Of a stretch of DNA of 64,000 nt, positions 1 to 8,777 are shown in pieces; the stretch's first letter is position 1, and every line of letters starts with the position of its first letter. The position numbers were made by a program, and so were the translations under genes. The notes under the pieces are model-generated. The model had not been told where the DNA came from. It saw nothing but the letters and a program-made list of their open reading frames with translations, and did no database searches. The stretch comes from Streptosporangiaceae bacterium NEAU-GS5. GTDB lineage: Bacteria; Actinomycetota; Actinomycetes; Streptosporangiales; Streptosporangiaceae. Location of the stretch: NCBI GenBank assembly GCA_017592665.1, contig JAGFNW010000005.1, positions 186,001 to 250,000 on the forward strand, read 5' to 3'.

Positions 1-225
1 ATCGAGCCGGGGCTGCTGTTCCAGTCGCGCCGGTTGATGGGCACCCAGGGCGGCGACGCCGCGCCCCTCCGCGACCTGCCCATGCTCGCCGAGCAGTACG
101 CGCAGGGCCGCCTCGACCTCGACGGCCTCGTCTCCGAGCGCGTCCCGCTCGATCAGATCAACGAGGCCGTCGAGCATGTCCGTCAGGGCGCCGTGGCGCG
201 CAGCGTGATCGTCTTCTCGGGCTGA
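1..225 (+). CDS. Zinc-type alcohol dehydrogenase, C-terminal fragment (partial)
   Basis: The reading frame is open from the first base and ends in TGA at 223-225, so this is the last 74 residues of a gene that starts upstream. The tail has the usual end of medium-chain (GroES-like) alcohol dehydrogenases: a G-G-x-x-A-P-x-x-D-x-P segment, then a stretch ending in I-N-E-A-V-E-H-V-R-Q-G and a short beta strand S-V-I-V-F. The coenzyme-binding and zinc residues lie outside the window, so the substrate cannot be inferred. It converges on the AhpD-like gene, with a 6-bp inverted repeat between them. Confidence 0.75.
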   Translation: MEPGLLFQSRRLMGTQGGDAAPLRDLPMLAEQYAQGRLDLDGLVSERVPLDQINEAVEHVRQGAVARSVIVFSG

Positions 226-226
226 C

Positions 227-248
227 TCCTAGGGCTTGACTTCTAGGA
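227..248. terminator. Weak inverted repeat between convergent genes
   Basis: TCCTAG (227-232) and CTAGGA (243-248) form a perfect 6-bp stem with a 10-nt loop between the stop codons of two convergent genes. There is no U-tract and the stem is short. A terminator role is inferred from position only. Confidence 0.3.
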
Positions 249-800
249 CTACGGCAGAATGGCCAGATAGCCGTGCTTGACGATCAGCTCGGCGCTCTGC
301 GCGTAGTGCTCGGCATCGGCCGGCGCGAACGTCGCCAGGCCGTCGACGTAGCGGTTGAACATGCAGAACGCGGCCGCGATGAGCACGGTGTCATGCAGTT
401 CGAGGTCGGTGGCGCCGGCCTCCCGCGCCGCCTTCACGGCCTCCTCGGTCACCGACCGGCCGTCCCTTCGCACCAGCTCCGCGATGGCGAGCAGGGCCCG
501 CATCTTCGGCGAGATCGGCGCCGTGCCCGGATCGTCGCAGGCCAGGTCGACCAGCGGCATCCCGCTGTCCAGCTGGGCCGCGGCGAAGGCCGAGTGCGAG
601 GCTCCGCAGAAGTCGCACTCGTTCCGCCGGGAGACGTAGGCGGCGATCAGCTCGCGCTCGCCGGCCGTGAGCGTGTTGGGGCCACGGAGCATGAACTCGG
701 CCAGTTCGCTGAGGGGACGGGCCGTCTCCTGCCGATACAGGAACAGGCCGACGATTCCGGGCGCGTCGTTACCGAGAGAGATATGCGGCATGCCGCTCAT
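249..800 (-). CDS. AhpD/carboxymuconolactone-decarboxylase-like peroxidase-related protein
   Basis: A protein of about 183 residues with the AhpD-type redox motif E-C-x-x-C-x-x-x-H (E61, C62, C65, H69 from this start), as in uncharacterised peroxidase-related CMD-family proteins that reduce hydroperoxides or take disulfide electrons. Helical CMD repeats flank the motif. The frame extends upstream to a TTG at 827, but ATG at 800 is preferred: it has AGGG about 8 nt upstream and limits the overlap with the preceding MMPL gene, which stops at 769, to 32 nt. Overlap and orientation imply co-transcription with the MMPL exporter, so it may be an oxidative-stress or detoxification partner. The substrate is unknown. 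Confidence 0.8.
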   Translation of the reverse strand: MSGMPHISLGNDAPGIVGLFLYRQETARPLSELAEFMLRGPNTLTAGERELIAAYVSRRNECDFCGASHSAFAAAQLDSGMPLVDLACDDPGTAPISPKMRALLAIAELVRRDGRSVTEEAVKAAREAGATDLELHDTVLIAAAFCMFNRYVDGLATFAPADAEHYAQSAELIVKHGYLAILP

Positions 801-3024
801 CGTCAGTGCCCTGGTCAGACTTGGCAATCTTCTGGATTGCTATCTTTTCGCGGTCTTCGACGTGCCCTTCGATGGCGAGGTCGGGGAGGATGCGGTCGAG
901 CCGGCGGGGAAGCCACCAGTTGAGGCGGCCGAGCAGCACCATCGTGGCCGGGACCAGGAAGCCGCGGATGAGCGTGGCGTCCACGATGATGGCCACGGCG
1001 AGGCCCACGCCGAAGACCTTGACGAGCGGGTCGGGGTAGGCGATGAACGCCGTGAACACCGCCACCATGATCAGCGCCGCGGAGGAGATCACGCGCCCGG
1101 TCGAGCCGAGCCCCTCGGCCACGGCCCGCGTGTTGTCGCCCGTCCGCGCGTACGCCTGCCGGACCGAGGTCAGCAGGAAGACCTCGTAGTCCATGGACAG
1201 CCCGAACAGCACGGCGAACAGCATCAGCGGCACGTAGGTGTCGATGGGCACCGGGAAGAACAGCGGCGTCATCCAGTTCACCGCGTGCGGCGGTGGATCC
1301 ATGCCGACCAGCCGGCTGCCGAGGCCCAGCGAGAACACCACGGTGAGCGCGCCGAACGCGGCCCCGAGCGAGATCAGGTTCATCAGCGCGGCCTTGAGCG
1401 CCACCAGCGGCGCGCGGAAGGCCAGCAGCAACAGCAGCGCGCTCAGCAGCACCACGACGCCCACGACCAGCGGCGTCCGGCTCATGATCTGGTCTCCGGC
1501 GTCGGCCAGCCCGGCTACTCGCCCGCCCACGTGCACCTGTGCGCCCGGCACGTGGATGGCGCGCAGCCGTTTCACCACGTCGAGCGCGCGCGGATCGCTC
1601 GGCGCGTAGGCGGGCACCACTTCGATCAGCGCCGACCGGCCCGACACGTTGACCTTCGGCGCCCCCGCGTAGGCCACACCCTCGGTGTCGCCGACGCGGT
1701 CGGCCACCCGCCGCAGGGCGGGCGCGGCACTCGTGGCGTCGGGCAGTTCCGTCACCACGATCAGCGCACCGTTGGCGCCCGGCCCGAATCCGGCTTCCAG
1801 CAGCTCGTACGCTCGCCGGGCCGACGTGCCCCGATCGGCATACCCATCGTCCAGGGGGCCCAGCTTCAGCGCCACGGCGGGCGCGGCCAGTCCGGCCAGC
1901 ACGACCACGGTGAGGACCAGCACCTTCCATGGCCGGGCCGCCACCCAGTGGCCGAGCTCGGCCCAGCCGGCCCGCCCCGGCCCGCCCCGCTTCGATCCGC
2001 CGGGGAGCACCCGCAACGCGCCGATCCGCCGCCCGAGCAGGCCGAGCAGCGCGGGGACCAGCGTGATCGAGGTGGCCACGGCGCAGATCACGGCGATCCC
2101 GGTGATCCAGCCGAGCGTGCGCAGCAGCGGGAACCCGGCGAGCATGAGCGCGGTCAGCGCGATGACGACCGTGCCGCCCGCGAACACCACGGCGCCGCCC
2201 GACGAAGCCGCCGTCCGCCGGACCGACTCCAGCACGGGCACGCCGTCGGCGAGCAGCTTCCGGTGCCGCGACAGCAGGAACAGGGCGTAGTCGATGCCGA
2301 CGCCGAGCCCGATCATCGTGGCCATGATCGAAGCGGATTTGGGAACGTCGACGAGGTGGCCGAGCAGCCCGATGATCCCGAGCGCGACGCCGAGGCTGAT
2401 CAGCGCCGTGAAGATCGGGACCAGCGCCGCGACCAGCGTGCCGAAGGCGAAGACCAGCACCAGCAGCGCGAACAGCACGCCGACGATCTCGCTGACGCCC
2501 GTGTGGACCTCTTTGTCGGCCGGGGTCGAGGAGTCGGCCGGCACCACCTCGACGCCGATGTCGCGCAATGGCTTGGCCGCGGCCACCAGCCGCGCCGAGG
2601 TCTCGCCCAGCCGGGTGCTGTCCTGGCCGTGCAGTTTGACGGTGATCAGGCCGATCCGCAGGTTGGAGGCGAGCCCGCCGAGCCGGTAGGGCGACTGGGC
2701 GACCACCACATGCTCGATCCGCCGCATGGCGGTGAGCGTGCGGTCGACCGCGCCGCGGCGGTTGGGGGAGGTCAGCGGGATGTCCGGGGAGTAGAGCACG
2801 ATCTGGATGGCGCCGCCCACCTCGTAGCCGGGGCCGAAACCCTCGCGCATCAGGTCGTGCGCGCGCTGCGCGTCGGTGCCGGGGATCGCGACGTTGTTGT
2901 TGATGGGCCGGCCGTAGACGAGCGTGCCGACGGTCAGCGCGCCCGCCGCGACGATCCAGAGCGCCAGCACGATCCGGCCGTGCTGCGCGCACCAGTGGCC
3001 CAGTCGTCCTAACAGAGCGCTCAT
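769..3024 (-). CDS. MMPL/RND-family transporter
   Basis: A 751-residue integral membrane protein with the two-fold MMPL architecture: an N-terminal membrane helix (about 15-37), a large extracytoplasmic domain, a block of five to six helices (about 170-345), a second soluble domain and a second helix block (about 510-710). The second block has the conserved G-L-x-M-D-Y-E-V-F-L motif, and the first block its counterpart G-V-G-I-D-Y-A-L-F-L. Members export lipids or hydrophobic compounds by proton motive force. The ATG at 3024 is preceded by GGAGTGAG. The gene is divergent from a TetR regulator across a perfect palindrome, the usual layout of an inducible efflux pump. The cargo cannot be read from sequence. 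Confidence 0.9.
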   Translation of the reverse strand: MSALLGRLGHWCAQHGRIVLALWIVAAGALTVGTLVYGRPINNNVAIPGTDAQRAHDLMREGFGPGYEVGGAIQIVLYSPDIPLTSPNRRGAVDRTLTAMRRIEHVVVAQSPYRLGGLASNLRIGLITVKLHGQDSTRLGETSARLVAAAKPLRDIGVEVVPADSSTPADKEVHTGVSEIVGVLFALLVLVFAFGTLVAALVPIFTALISLGVALGIIGLLGHLVDVPKSASIMATMIGLGVGIDYALFLLSRHRKLLADGVPVLESVRRTAASSGGAVVFAGGTVVIALTALMLAGFPLLRTLGWITGIAVICAVATSITLVPALLGLLGRRIGALRVLPGGSKRGGPGRAGWAELGHWVAARPWKVLVLTVVVLAGLAAPAVALKLGPLDDGYADRGTSARRAYELLEAGFGPGANGALIVVTELPDATSAAPALRRVADRVGDTEGVAYAGAPKVNVSGRSALIEVVPAYAPSDPRALDVVKRLRAIHVPGAQVHVGGRVAGLADAGDQIMSRTPLVVGVVVLLSALLLLLAFRAPLVALKAALMNLISLGAAFGALTVVFSLGLGSRLVGMDPPPHAVNWMTPLFFPVPIDTYVPLMLFAVLFGLSMDYEVFLLTSVRQAYARTGDNTRAVAEGLGSTGRVISSAALIMVAVFTAFIAYPDPLVKVFGVGLAVAIIVDATLIRGFLVPATMVLLGRLNWWLPRRLDRILPDLAIEGHVEDREKIAIQKIAKSDQGTDDERHAAYLSR

Positions 3025-3053
3025 CGCTCACTCCACCCCTTTGAAGACTCGTC

Positions 3054-3069
3054 CTGTACGGCCGTACAG
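3054..3069. promoter_or_regulatory. Perfect 16-bp palindrome, candidate TetR operator
   Basis: CTGTACGGCCGTACAG is a perfect 16-bp palindrome between the divergent MMPL gene (start 3024) and tetR gene (start 3133). Size, symmetry and position fit an operator for the adjacent TetR protein controlling both promoters. A second, looser inverted repeat, CTACC-N6-GGTAG, follows at 3072-3087. Binding is inferred. Confidence 0.7.
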
Positions 3070-3132
3070 AACTACCATCCACGGTAGACCTGGATCCGCC
3101 GGAACGGCGGCGCCGCATCGGGAAATGAGACG

Positions 3133-3684
3133 ATGACCACACTGGAGCAGGGCAACGAAACGCGCGCCCGAATCCTCGCCGCCGCACGTCGGCTGTTCGC
3201 CGACCGCGGCTACGCGGCCACCTCGCTGGCCGACATCGCCGCCGCCGTCGGCCTCACCAAGACGGCCGTGGCCTATCACTTCCACCCCAAGGACAAGCTG
3301 GCCGCCGAGCTCATCGCGCCCGCCGCCGACGAGCTGTTCGCCCTGCTCGGCCGCGAGGACGGCGCCGACGGTCCGGCTCGTGACGGCTTCATCCGCGACT
3401 TCATCGCCTTCGCGGTACGCCACCGGGAGGTGATCCGGCTCCTCGTCGAGGACATCGGGACCGCCGACGCGGCGCCGCCCGGCAGCCCCGGCGAGGCGAT
3501 CCGGGCGTTCCGGGACGAGATTCACGCGAAATTGGCCGGACCACATCCAGACGGCCCCGCACGGGTCCGGGCCTGGGCTGTTATCGGAATCGTCCAGTGC
3601 GGCATCATCAACACGATGGATCAACCGGAGGAAACCGTCGCAGAAATCCTTGCGCGGAGTGCCCTGGCGATCTACAAATCGTGA
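3133..3684 (+). CDS. TetR/AcrR-family transcriptional regulator
   Basis: A 183-residue protein with an N-terminal TetR helix-turn-helix (about residues 10-58; A-T-S-L-A-D-I-A-A-A-V-G-L-T-K-T-A-V-A-Y followed by H-F). The all-helical C-terminal half is the presumed ligand-binding and dimer domain. The ATG lies about 108 bp from the divergent MMPL start, with the palindrome at 3054-3069 between them. By analogy with TetR-exporter pairs it most likely represses the MMPL/AhpD unit and itself, and is released by a compound the pump exports. The ligand is unknown. A LuxR-type regulator follows on the same strand after 60 bp. Confidence 0.9.
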   Translation: MTTLEQGNETRARILAAARRLFADRGYAATSLADIAAAVGLTKTAVAYHFHPKDKLAAELIAPAADELFALLGREDGADGPARDGFIRDFIAFAVRHREVIRLLVEDIGTADAAPPGSPGEAIRAFRDEIHAKLAGPHPDGPARVRAWAVIGIVQCGIINTMDQPEETVAEILARSALAIYKS

Positions 3685-3744
3685 CAGATTCTGGTGAACG
3701 TTCAAGCATCTGCACGCGTCTCCAACTGGAGGTGATCGCGAGCT

Positions 3745-6429
3745 ATGGGTGGACAGGCCGTCTCCGTCGGGCGTGCCACCGTCCTCGCCCAGATCCTCCG
3801 GGCCTTGCGCAGGCCTCCCCAGACCATTTTGATCACCGGCGAGGCGGGCATCGGCAAGACGCACCTGCTCGGTGCCGTCGCGGCCGCGCGGCACAGGCTG
3901 CGCGTGCTCCGCGGCCAGGCCCGCGAGCTCGACGAGGGCCTGCCGTACGCGCCGCTCGTCGACGCGCTCGAGGCGCTCGGCCGCGACGCCGAGGGGCAGC
4001 AGGGGCTGTGGGAGCTCTACGACGCGATCGACCGCTCCGCGGGACAGCCGGGACGTGGTCCCAACGGCGCGCCCAACGGCCACTCGGCGGCCGCCGCCCA
4101 TCCCCCGGCCGCGCCCGCCGTCATCGCCGCCCACCTGCTGGCGGCCCTTCCCGGGCAGACCCTGCTCGCCATCGACGACGTGCACCACGCCGACGCCGAC
4201 ACGCTCAGCCTGCTCGCCTCGCTCCCCCGCCACGTTCCCGGCCTGACCATCATCTGCACGGCCCGGCACGACCCGCCGCTGGACGCCGACCTGACGATCG
4301 AGCTGGCGCCGCTCACCCGGCTCGAGGTCACCCAGCTGGTGACGCAACTGCTCGGCCGCACGCCCAGCGACGAGATGATCAAGCGGATCCACGCCGACAG
4401 CCGCGGCAACCCGTGGTTCGTCCAGGAGGCCGTGCTCACGCTGGTCCAGGGCGGCGCCGTGCAGTCGCCCGACCCGGGCGCGCGCCGGGGCGCGATCCTG
4501 CGCCGGGTGTTCCAGCGCGACCAGGGCGGCCGCGAGCTGGCCCGCGTGCTGGCCACGGTCGGCCGCACGCGCGACACCACCTCGATCGACACCCCGGGCA
4601 CGCTCACCGCGTTCGGCAGGCTCGCCGGGCTGGACGCGCGCAAGGCCGAGAAGGCGCTGGTCGGGCTGGTCCGCGACGGCGTTCTGGTCTACATGGGCGA
4701 CGGCTACCGGTTCGCCCACCCGCTGGTCGCCGAAACCCTGTACGCCGACCTCACACCGGCCGAGCGGCGCCGCCTGCACAGCAAGATCGCCGAGCTGCTG
4801 CGCAAGCAGGGTCTCAGCGGCGCGCGCCGGGTCCTCGAGTGGGTCACCCACGTGGCAGAGGGCGGCTCCGCGAGCGAGGCGTTACCGGCCATGCTGCGCG
4901 CGGCCGAGCTCACCCGGTGGACCGCGCCGCTGTCGGCCGCCCACTGGTACGGCCGCGCCGCCGACCTCGCCGACGTGACCGAGCGCGGCGAACTGCTGGC
5001 CCGGCAGGCCCTGTCGTACTGGAAGGGCTCGCGCCCGCAGTTCGCCTTCGAGGCCGGGCAGCGCGCCCTGGAGCTGCTGCCGCCCGGCAGGCGGCGCACC
5101 CGCACGGCCATGACCGTCGTGGGCGCCGCCCACGCCATGGGGCGCTACGCCCCGGCACTGGAGGTCGCGGCGGCCCAGCTGCCGGACGCCGACGACGGCA
5201 CGGCCATGACGGCCCAGTGCGCGCTGGTCGAGATCGAGCTCGGCCACGAAAGGGCCGACCTGGTCGCCCAGGTCGCCCAAGGGCTGGCCGACTGCCCGCC
5301 CGAGGACCGGGTGATCGCGCTCGGCGCGATGACCATGCGCGCGATCGCCGCCGCCGACTGGCCGGCCGCCCAGAACGCCATCGACGACCTGCTGGCCTTC
5401 GCCGCCGCCAGCCCGCCCGCCGCCCGGCTGGCCTCGCTGGAGACGGCCGCGCACATGATGGCCACCGCGGGAGTCCGCGGCCGGGCCGTGGAGCTGCTGG
5501 ATCAGGCCGAGCAGATCCACCGCGGGCTCGGCTGGCACGACCTCGCCGGCCAGAACGTGCGCACCCGGGCCGTCATACGCCGCCTGTCCGGCGAGTGGGA
5601 GCAGGCCCTCGCCGACATCGAGATCGCCGGAGGCGCGCTCGCCGAAGCCGGGCTGATGGAGAACTACGGCCTCATCCGCAACATGGAGCTGGAGATCCTC
5701 ATCGACCAGGGCCGCTACGACGAGGCCGACCGGGTGCTGGCCGACGAGCCGCCCGATGGCCCGCTCCAGCGGGGTCTTCGGGCCGTGCTCGCCGGCCGGG
5801 TCGCGCTCGGACGCGGCGATCGGGCCGCGGCGCGGCGGCACGTCGAGCACGCGCTCCAGATCGGCCCGGGGGACGTGCGCCACAAGGCTCTGGCCGTACA
5901 GGCCATGGTTCTCGGCGGAGCCGACCTGACCGCGGCCCGCGCCGTGTCGCGGAGCCTCGACGAGGTGGCCGCCACCGGCACGCCTCGGGCCCAGATGGGC
6001 GCCGACCTGGTGGCCGGATGGGCGTTCCAGGACAAGAACAGGGCGGGCGCGGCGCTGGAGCGGGCCAGGGCCGACGGGCTGCCGTTCGAGGAGGCCAGGG
6101 CGCGGCTGGTGCTGGCGATCGTCGGAGACACCGGCCAGCTGGCCCGGGCGCACGCGATCTTCACGGAGCTGGGCGCCGTCCCATGGCGCGAGCGGACCGC
6201 GACGCGGCTGCGTGAGGCCGGGCTGGCGCCGAGCTCGGGCGGCGCGCTCACCCCGTCGGAGCGCAAGGTGATCGAGCTGGTCGCGGGCGGCAAGAGCAAC
6301 CCGCAGATCGCCGAGGAGCTGCACTACAGCCGCAAGACCGTCGAGGTCTACCTCACCCGGGTGTACGCGAAGACGGGCCTTCGGTCGCGCGTCGAACTCG
6401 CCCTCGCCGTTGAACGGGGCGAGCTTTAG
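3745..6429 (+). CDS. LAL-type LuxR-family transcriptional regulator with AAA/STAND ATPase domain
   Basis: An 894-residue regulator of the LAL (large ATP-binding LuxR) type. Walker A G-E-A-G-I-G-K-T lies at 32-39 and the Walker B-like L-L-A-I-D-D-V-H-H-A-D near 137-147. A long helical TPR-like middle follows (about 330-800). A C-terminal LuxR HTH begins near 835, with the motif L-T-P-S-E-R-K-V-I-E-L-V-A-G-G-K-S-N-P-Q. The start is ATG 3745 with GGAGGTGAT about 9 nt upstream. Such proteins are ATP-dependent activators of nearby catabolic or secondary-metabolite genes, as MalT is. The closest candidate target is the MBL-fold hydrolase 29 bp downstream, or the TetR/MMPL unit. The inducer is unknown. 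Confidence 0.9.
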   Translation: MGGQAVSVGRATVLAQILRALRRPPQTILITGEAGIGKTHLLGAVAAARHRLRVLRGQARELDEGLPYAPLVDALEALGRDAEGQQGLWELYDAIDRSAGQPGRGPNGAPNGHSAAAAHPPAAPAVIAAHLLAALPGQTLLAIDDVHHADADTLSLLASLPRHVPGLTIICTARHDPPLDADLTIELAPLTRLEVTQLVTQLLGRTPSDEMIKRIHADSRGNPWFVQEAVLTLVQGGAVQSPDPGARRGAILRRVFQRDQGGRELARVLATVGRTRDTTSIDTPGTLTAFGRLAGLDARKAEKALVGLVRDGVLVYMGDGYRFAHPLVAETLYADLTPAERRRLHSKIAELLRKQGLSGARRVLEWVTHVAEGGSASEALPAMLRAAELTRWTAPLSAAHWYGRAADLADVTERGELLARQALSYWKGSRPQFAFEAGQRALELLPPGRRRTRTAMTVVGAAHAMGRYAPALEVAAAQLPDADDGTAMTAQCALVEIELGHERADLVAQVAQGLADCPPEDRVIALGAMTMRAIAAADWPAAQNAIDDLLAFAAASPPAARLASLETAAHMMATAGVRGRAVELLDQAEQIHRGLGWHDLAGQNVRTRAVIRRLSGEWEQALADIEIAGGALAEAGLMENYGLIRNMELEILIDQGRYDEADRVLADEPPDGPLQRGLRAVLAGRVALGRGDRAAARRHVEHALQIGPGDVRHKALAVQAMVLGGADLTAARAVSRSLDEVAATGTPRAQMGADLVAGWAFQDKNRAGAALERARADGLPFEEARARLVLAIVGDTGQLARAHAIFTELGAVPWRERTATRLREAGLAPSSGGALTPSERKVIELVAGGKSNPQIAEELHYSRKTVEVYLTRVYAKTGLRSRVELALAVERGEL

Positions 6430-6458
6430 GGAGGTCCCTACTGCGCCGAAGACCTTGG

Positions 6459-7796
6459 ATGGAGCAGCCTGGCGGCATGATCCTGGAGTTCGCCGACAAG
6501 GTGTGGCGGGGGGCGGTCAAGGCAGACGAGGTGCCACTCGCCGATTTGCGTGCGGCCGGACTTCAGGAGGTTGCCGAAGGCGTGGCCATGTGGCCCGCCT
6601 TCGGCAACGTTTATGTGATCCGCGGCGAGAACGGGCTGGCCCTGTTCGACACGGGCAACGCCATCGACGCCCCCGCGATGTACGCGGCCGTGCGCGCCTG
6701 GTCCGACGAGCCGATCCGCTACGCCGTCTTCTCGCACGGCCACCTCGACCACGTGATGGGCATGGACCCCTTCGACGAGGAGGAGGGCCCACGGCCCATC
6801 GTGGTGGCCCACGAGGGGGTGCTCACGCGGTTCGCCCGCTACGCCAGGACCGCCGGCTACAACAGCGTGATCAACCAGCGGCAGTTCGGCTACAGCCGGA
6901 TCAGCTGGCCGAGCACCTGCCGGATGCCCGACCTGACGTACCAGGACAAGCTCCGGCTGTCCCTCGGCGACATGTCGATCGAGCTGCACCACGCGCGCGG
7001 CGAGACCGACGACGCCACCTGGGCCTTCCTGCCCGAGCAGAACGTGCTGCTCACGGGCGACATGTTCGTCTGGGTCGTGCCGACCGCCGGAAGTCCGCAG
7101 AAGGTGCAGCGCTATCCGGACGAGTGGGCCGTCGCCCTCCGGACCATGGCCTCGCTCGACGCCGACCTCCTGCTCCCCGGCCACGGGCTGCCCATCAAGG
7201 GCAGCGCCCGGGTGCGGCGCGCCCTCGTGGACACCGCCGACTATCTCGACAGCCTGGTCGAGCAGACCCTCGACCTGATGAACGCCGGGGCCCGGCTCGA
7301 TGAGATCCTGCACTCGGTCCAGCCGCCGGCCGAGCTCGCCAACCGGCTCTATCTGCAGCCCTACTACGACGAGCCCGAGTTCATCGTGCGCAATATCTGG
7401 CGCCTGCACGGCGGCTGGTACGACGGGAATCCGGCGCACCTGAAGCCGGCGCCCGACGCCGTTTTCGCCCGCGCCGTGGCGGGCCTGGCCGCCGGCGCGG
7501 CCACGATCGCCGGTCGCGCCGTGGTCGCCGCCGCCGAGGGCGACCTTCGGCTGGCCTGCCAGCTGGCCGAACTGGCCGCGCAGGCCGAGCCGGAAGACCA
7601 CAAGGTGCACGAGATCAGAGCGCGTGTCTACGCGCTGCGCGTGCAGCAGGAGCCGGGCGCCATCGCGCGGGGCGTCTACGCCTGGGCCGCGGCGGAGTCA
7701 CGCAGCAGGGTGACCGGGCAAGACCTGCTCGACGTCTACCACGAGGTCGCCGGCGGGCGCATGTGGTGGATTCCTTCCTACACTCGCCGGTCCTGA
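6459..7796 (+). CDS. MBL-fold metallohydrolase, alkyl-sulfatase (BDS1/SdsA)-like
   Basis: A 445-residue protein with a metallo-beta-lactamase domain. The zinc motif H-G-H-L-D-H is near residue 93, followed by a G-E-T-D-D-A segment and L-L-T-G-D-M metal-ligand region near 190-205, as in alkyl sulfatases. The C-terminal third (about 275-420) is helical and matches the alkyl-sulfatase dimerisation domain (A-N-R-L-Y-L-Q, then an alanine-rich A-E-G-D-L-R-L-A-C-Q-L-A-E-L-A). It lacks the extra SCP2-like tail of SdsA1, so it may act on another ester. Start is ATG 6459; ATG 6477 is an in-frame alternative. It begins 29 bp after the LAL regulator and is probably controlled by it. Confidence 0.82.
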   Translation: MEQPGGMILEFADKVWRGAVKADEVPLADLRAAGLQEVAEGVAMWPAFGNVYVIRGENGLALFDTGNAIDAPAMYAAVRAWSDEPIRYAVFSHGHLDHVMGMDPFDEEEGPRPIVVAHEGVLTRFARYARTAGYNSVINQRQFGYSRISWPSTCRMPDLTYQDKLRLSLGDMSIELHHARGETDDATWAFLPEQNVLLTGDMFVWVVPTAGSPQKVQRYPDEWAVALRTMASLDADLLLPGHGLPIKGSARVRRALVDTADYLDSLVEQTLDLMNAGARLDEILHSVQPPAELANRLYLQPYYDEPEFIVRNIWRLHGGWYDGNPAHLKPAPDAVFARAVAGLAAGAATIAGRAVVAAAEGDLRLACQLAELAAQAEPEDHKVHEIRARVYALRVQQEPGAIARGVYAWAAAESRSRVTGQDLLDVYHEVAGGRMWWIPSYTRRS

Positions 7797-7829
7797 AGTT
7801 CTCGGGTCATCGGGGTCCTGGAACGCGGG

Positions 7830-7859
7830 GGCGGGTGCGTCGGAGGGGTCGCACCCGCC
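7830..7859. terminator. Strong hairpin between convergent genes, likely bidirectional terminator
   Basis: GGCGGGTGCG (7830-7839) and CGCACCCGCC (7850-7859) form a perfect 10-bp GC-rich stem with a 10-nt loop, 34 bp after the MBL-hydrolase stop and 15 bp from the stop of the opposing oxidoreductase gene. No long U-tract is present, which is usual for actinobacterial terminators. Confidence 0.65.
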
Positions 7860-7873
7860 TTCCGCCTGCCCGT

Positions 7874-8695
7874 TTACAGGAACGCCGTGTATGCGTCGAG
7901 CGTGGCGAGGACCGAGTCGGCGGGACCCTCGTCGATGTTGAGGATGACGTCCTCGATGCCGACCTCGGCGTAGTAGTCGAGCTTGCCCCGCGACGGAAGG
8001 GTGCCGAACGGCATGATCTTCACCATCGGCCGCTCCTGCTTGTCGCAGGCCTCGCGGAGCGCCGGCAGCGCCTCACGCACGCCGCGCCCGCCGATGGGCA
8101 TCCACCCGTCGGCGTATTCGGCGATGTGGGCGAACAACTTCGGCCCCGCCGCTCCGCCGATGTAGACGGGGATGTCACCGATGGGCTTCGGCCACGACCA
8201 CGACGGCTCGAAGCGCACGTGCCGCCCGTCGAAGCCGGCCACGTCTTCGGTCCACAGGGCGCGCATGGCGAGCATGTGCTCGCGCGCCACGTCGCGGCGG
8301 GTGCGGTAGGCCACGCCGTGGTCTTCGGCCTCCTCGGCGTTCCAGCCGAAGCCGACGCCGAGGACCACCCGGCCGCCGGACACGTGGTCGAGGGTCGCGA
8401 TGGCCTTGGCCGTCACGATGGGGTCGCGCTGCGCGGCCAGCAGGATGCCGGTGCCCAGTTTGATGCGCGAGGTGACCCCGGCCGCCACGCCGAGCGCGAC
8501 CAGCGGGTCGAGCAGCCGGCGATAGCGCTCGGGCAGCTCGTCTTCACCGGTGGGGGCCGGCGTCCGCCGGGAGACCGGGATGTGGGTGTGCTCGGGCAGG
8601 TAGAGGCCGCTGAAGCCGCGTTCCTCGACCGCCCGGGCCAGATCGGCCACCGGCATCGCCAGATCGGTCGAGAACATCGTCACACCTAGCCGCAC
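7874..8695 (-). CDS. LLM-class F420-dependent oxidoreductase
   Basis: A 273-residue TIM-barrel protein of the luciferase-like monooxygenase class. It begins V-R-L-G-V-T-M-F-S-T-D and contains the barrel motif G-L-Y-L-P-E-H-T-H-I, the T-G-I-L-L-A-A-Q-R-D-P strand, G-R-V-V-L-G-V-G-F-G-W-N and I-P-V-Y-I-G-G, all typical of the F420-binding subgroup. The frame stays open to 8797, but GTG 8695 is chosen because AGGTGGGAGGG lies just upstream and the family starts with this beta strand; a longer start would overlap the divergent hydrolase. The gene shares an intergenic region and a 20-bp inverted repeat with the hydrolase/LLM operon, suggesting one pathway. The substrate is unknown. Confidence 0.85.
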   Translation of the reverse strand: MRLGVTMFSTDLAMPVADLARAVEERGFSGLYLPEHTHIPVSRRTPAPTGEDELPERYRRLLDPLVALGVAAGVTSRIKLGTGILLAAQRDPIVTAKAIATLDHVSGGRVVLGVGFGWNAEEAEDHGVAYRTRRDVAREHMLAMRALWTEDVAGFDGRHVRFEPSWSWPKPIGDIPVYIGGAAGPKLFAHIAEYADGWMPIGGRGVREALPALREACDKQERPMVKIMPFGTLPSRGKLDYYAEVGIEDVILNIDEGPADSVLATLDAYTAFL

Positions 8696-8715
8696 GGGTG
8701 CCCTCCCACCTTCTG

Positions 8716-8735
8716 AACCAAGCGATTGCTCGGTT
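8716..8735. promoter_or_regulatory. 20-bp inverted repeat in divergent promoter
   Basis: AACCAAGC-GATT-GCTCGGTT is an inverted repeat with 7 of 8 arm positions complementary, centred between the divergent LLM oxidoreductase (start 8695) and alpha/beta-hydrolase (start 8778). Length and spacing suit a TetR-family dimer, but no TetR gene is adjacent, so the regulator would be encoded elsewhere. A TAGCAT/TAGGGT-like -10 region lies just to the right. Confidence 0.5.
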
Positions 8736-8777
8736 AGCATTCCTAGGGTAGCTTGCCAGCGATGGGAGAGGGGCGCC

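Noticed and set aside
667-3012. A long plus-strand open frame antisense to the MMPL transporter
   Set aside because: Arg/His/Gly/Pro-rich composition typical of a GC-rich shadow frame; the opposite strand encodes a clear MMPL transporter.
3028-4851. A long minus-strand open frame across the TetR and LAL regulator genes
   Set aside because: It overlaps two well-supported genes in antisense and has no recognisable domain.
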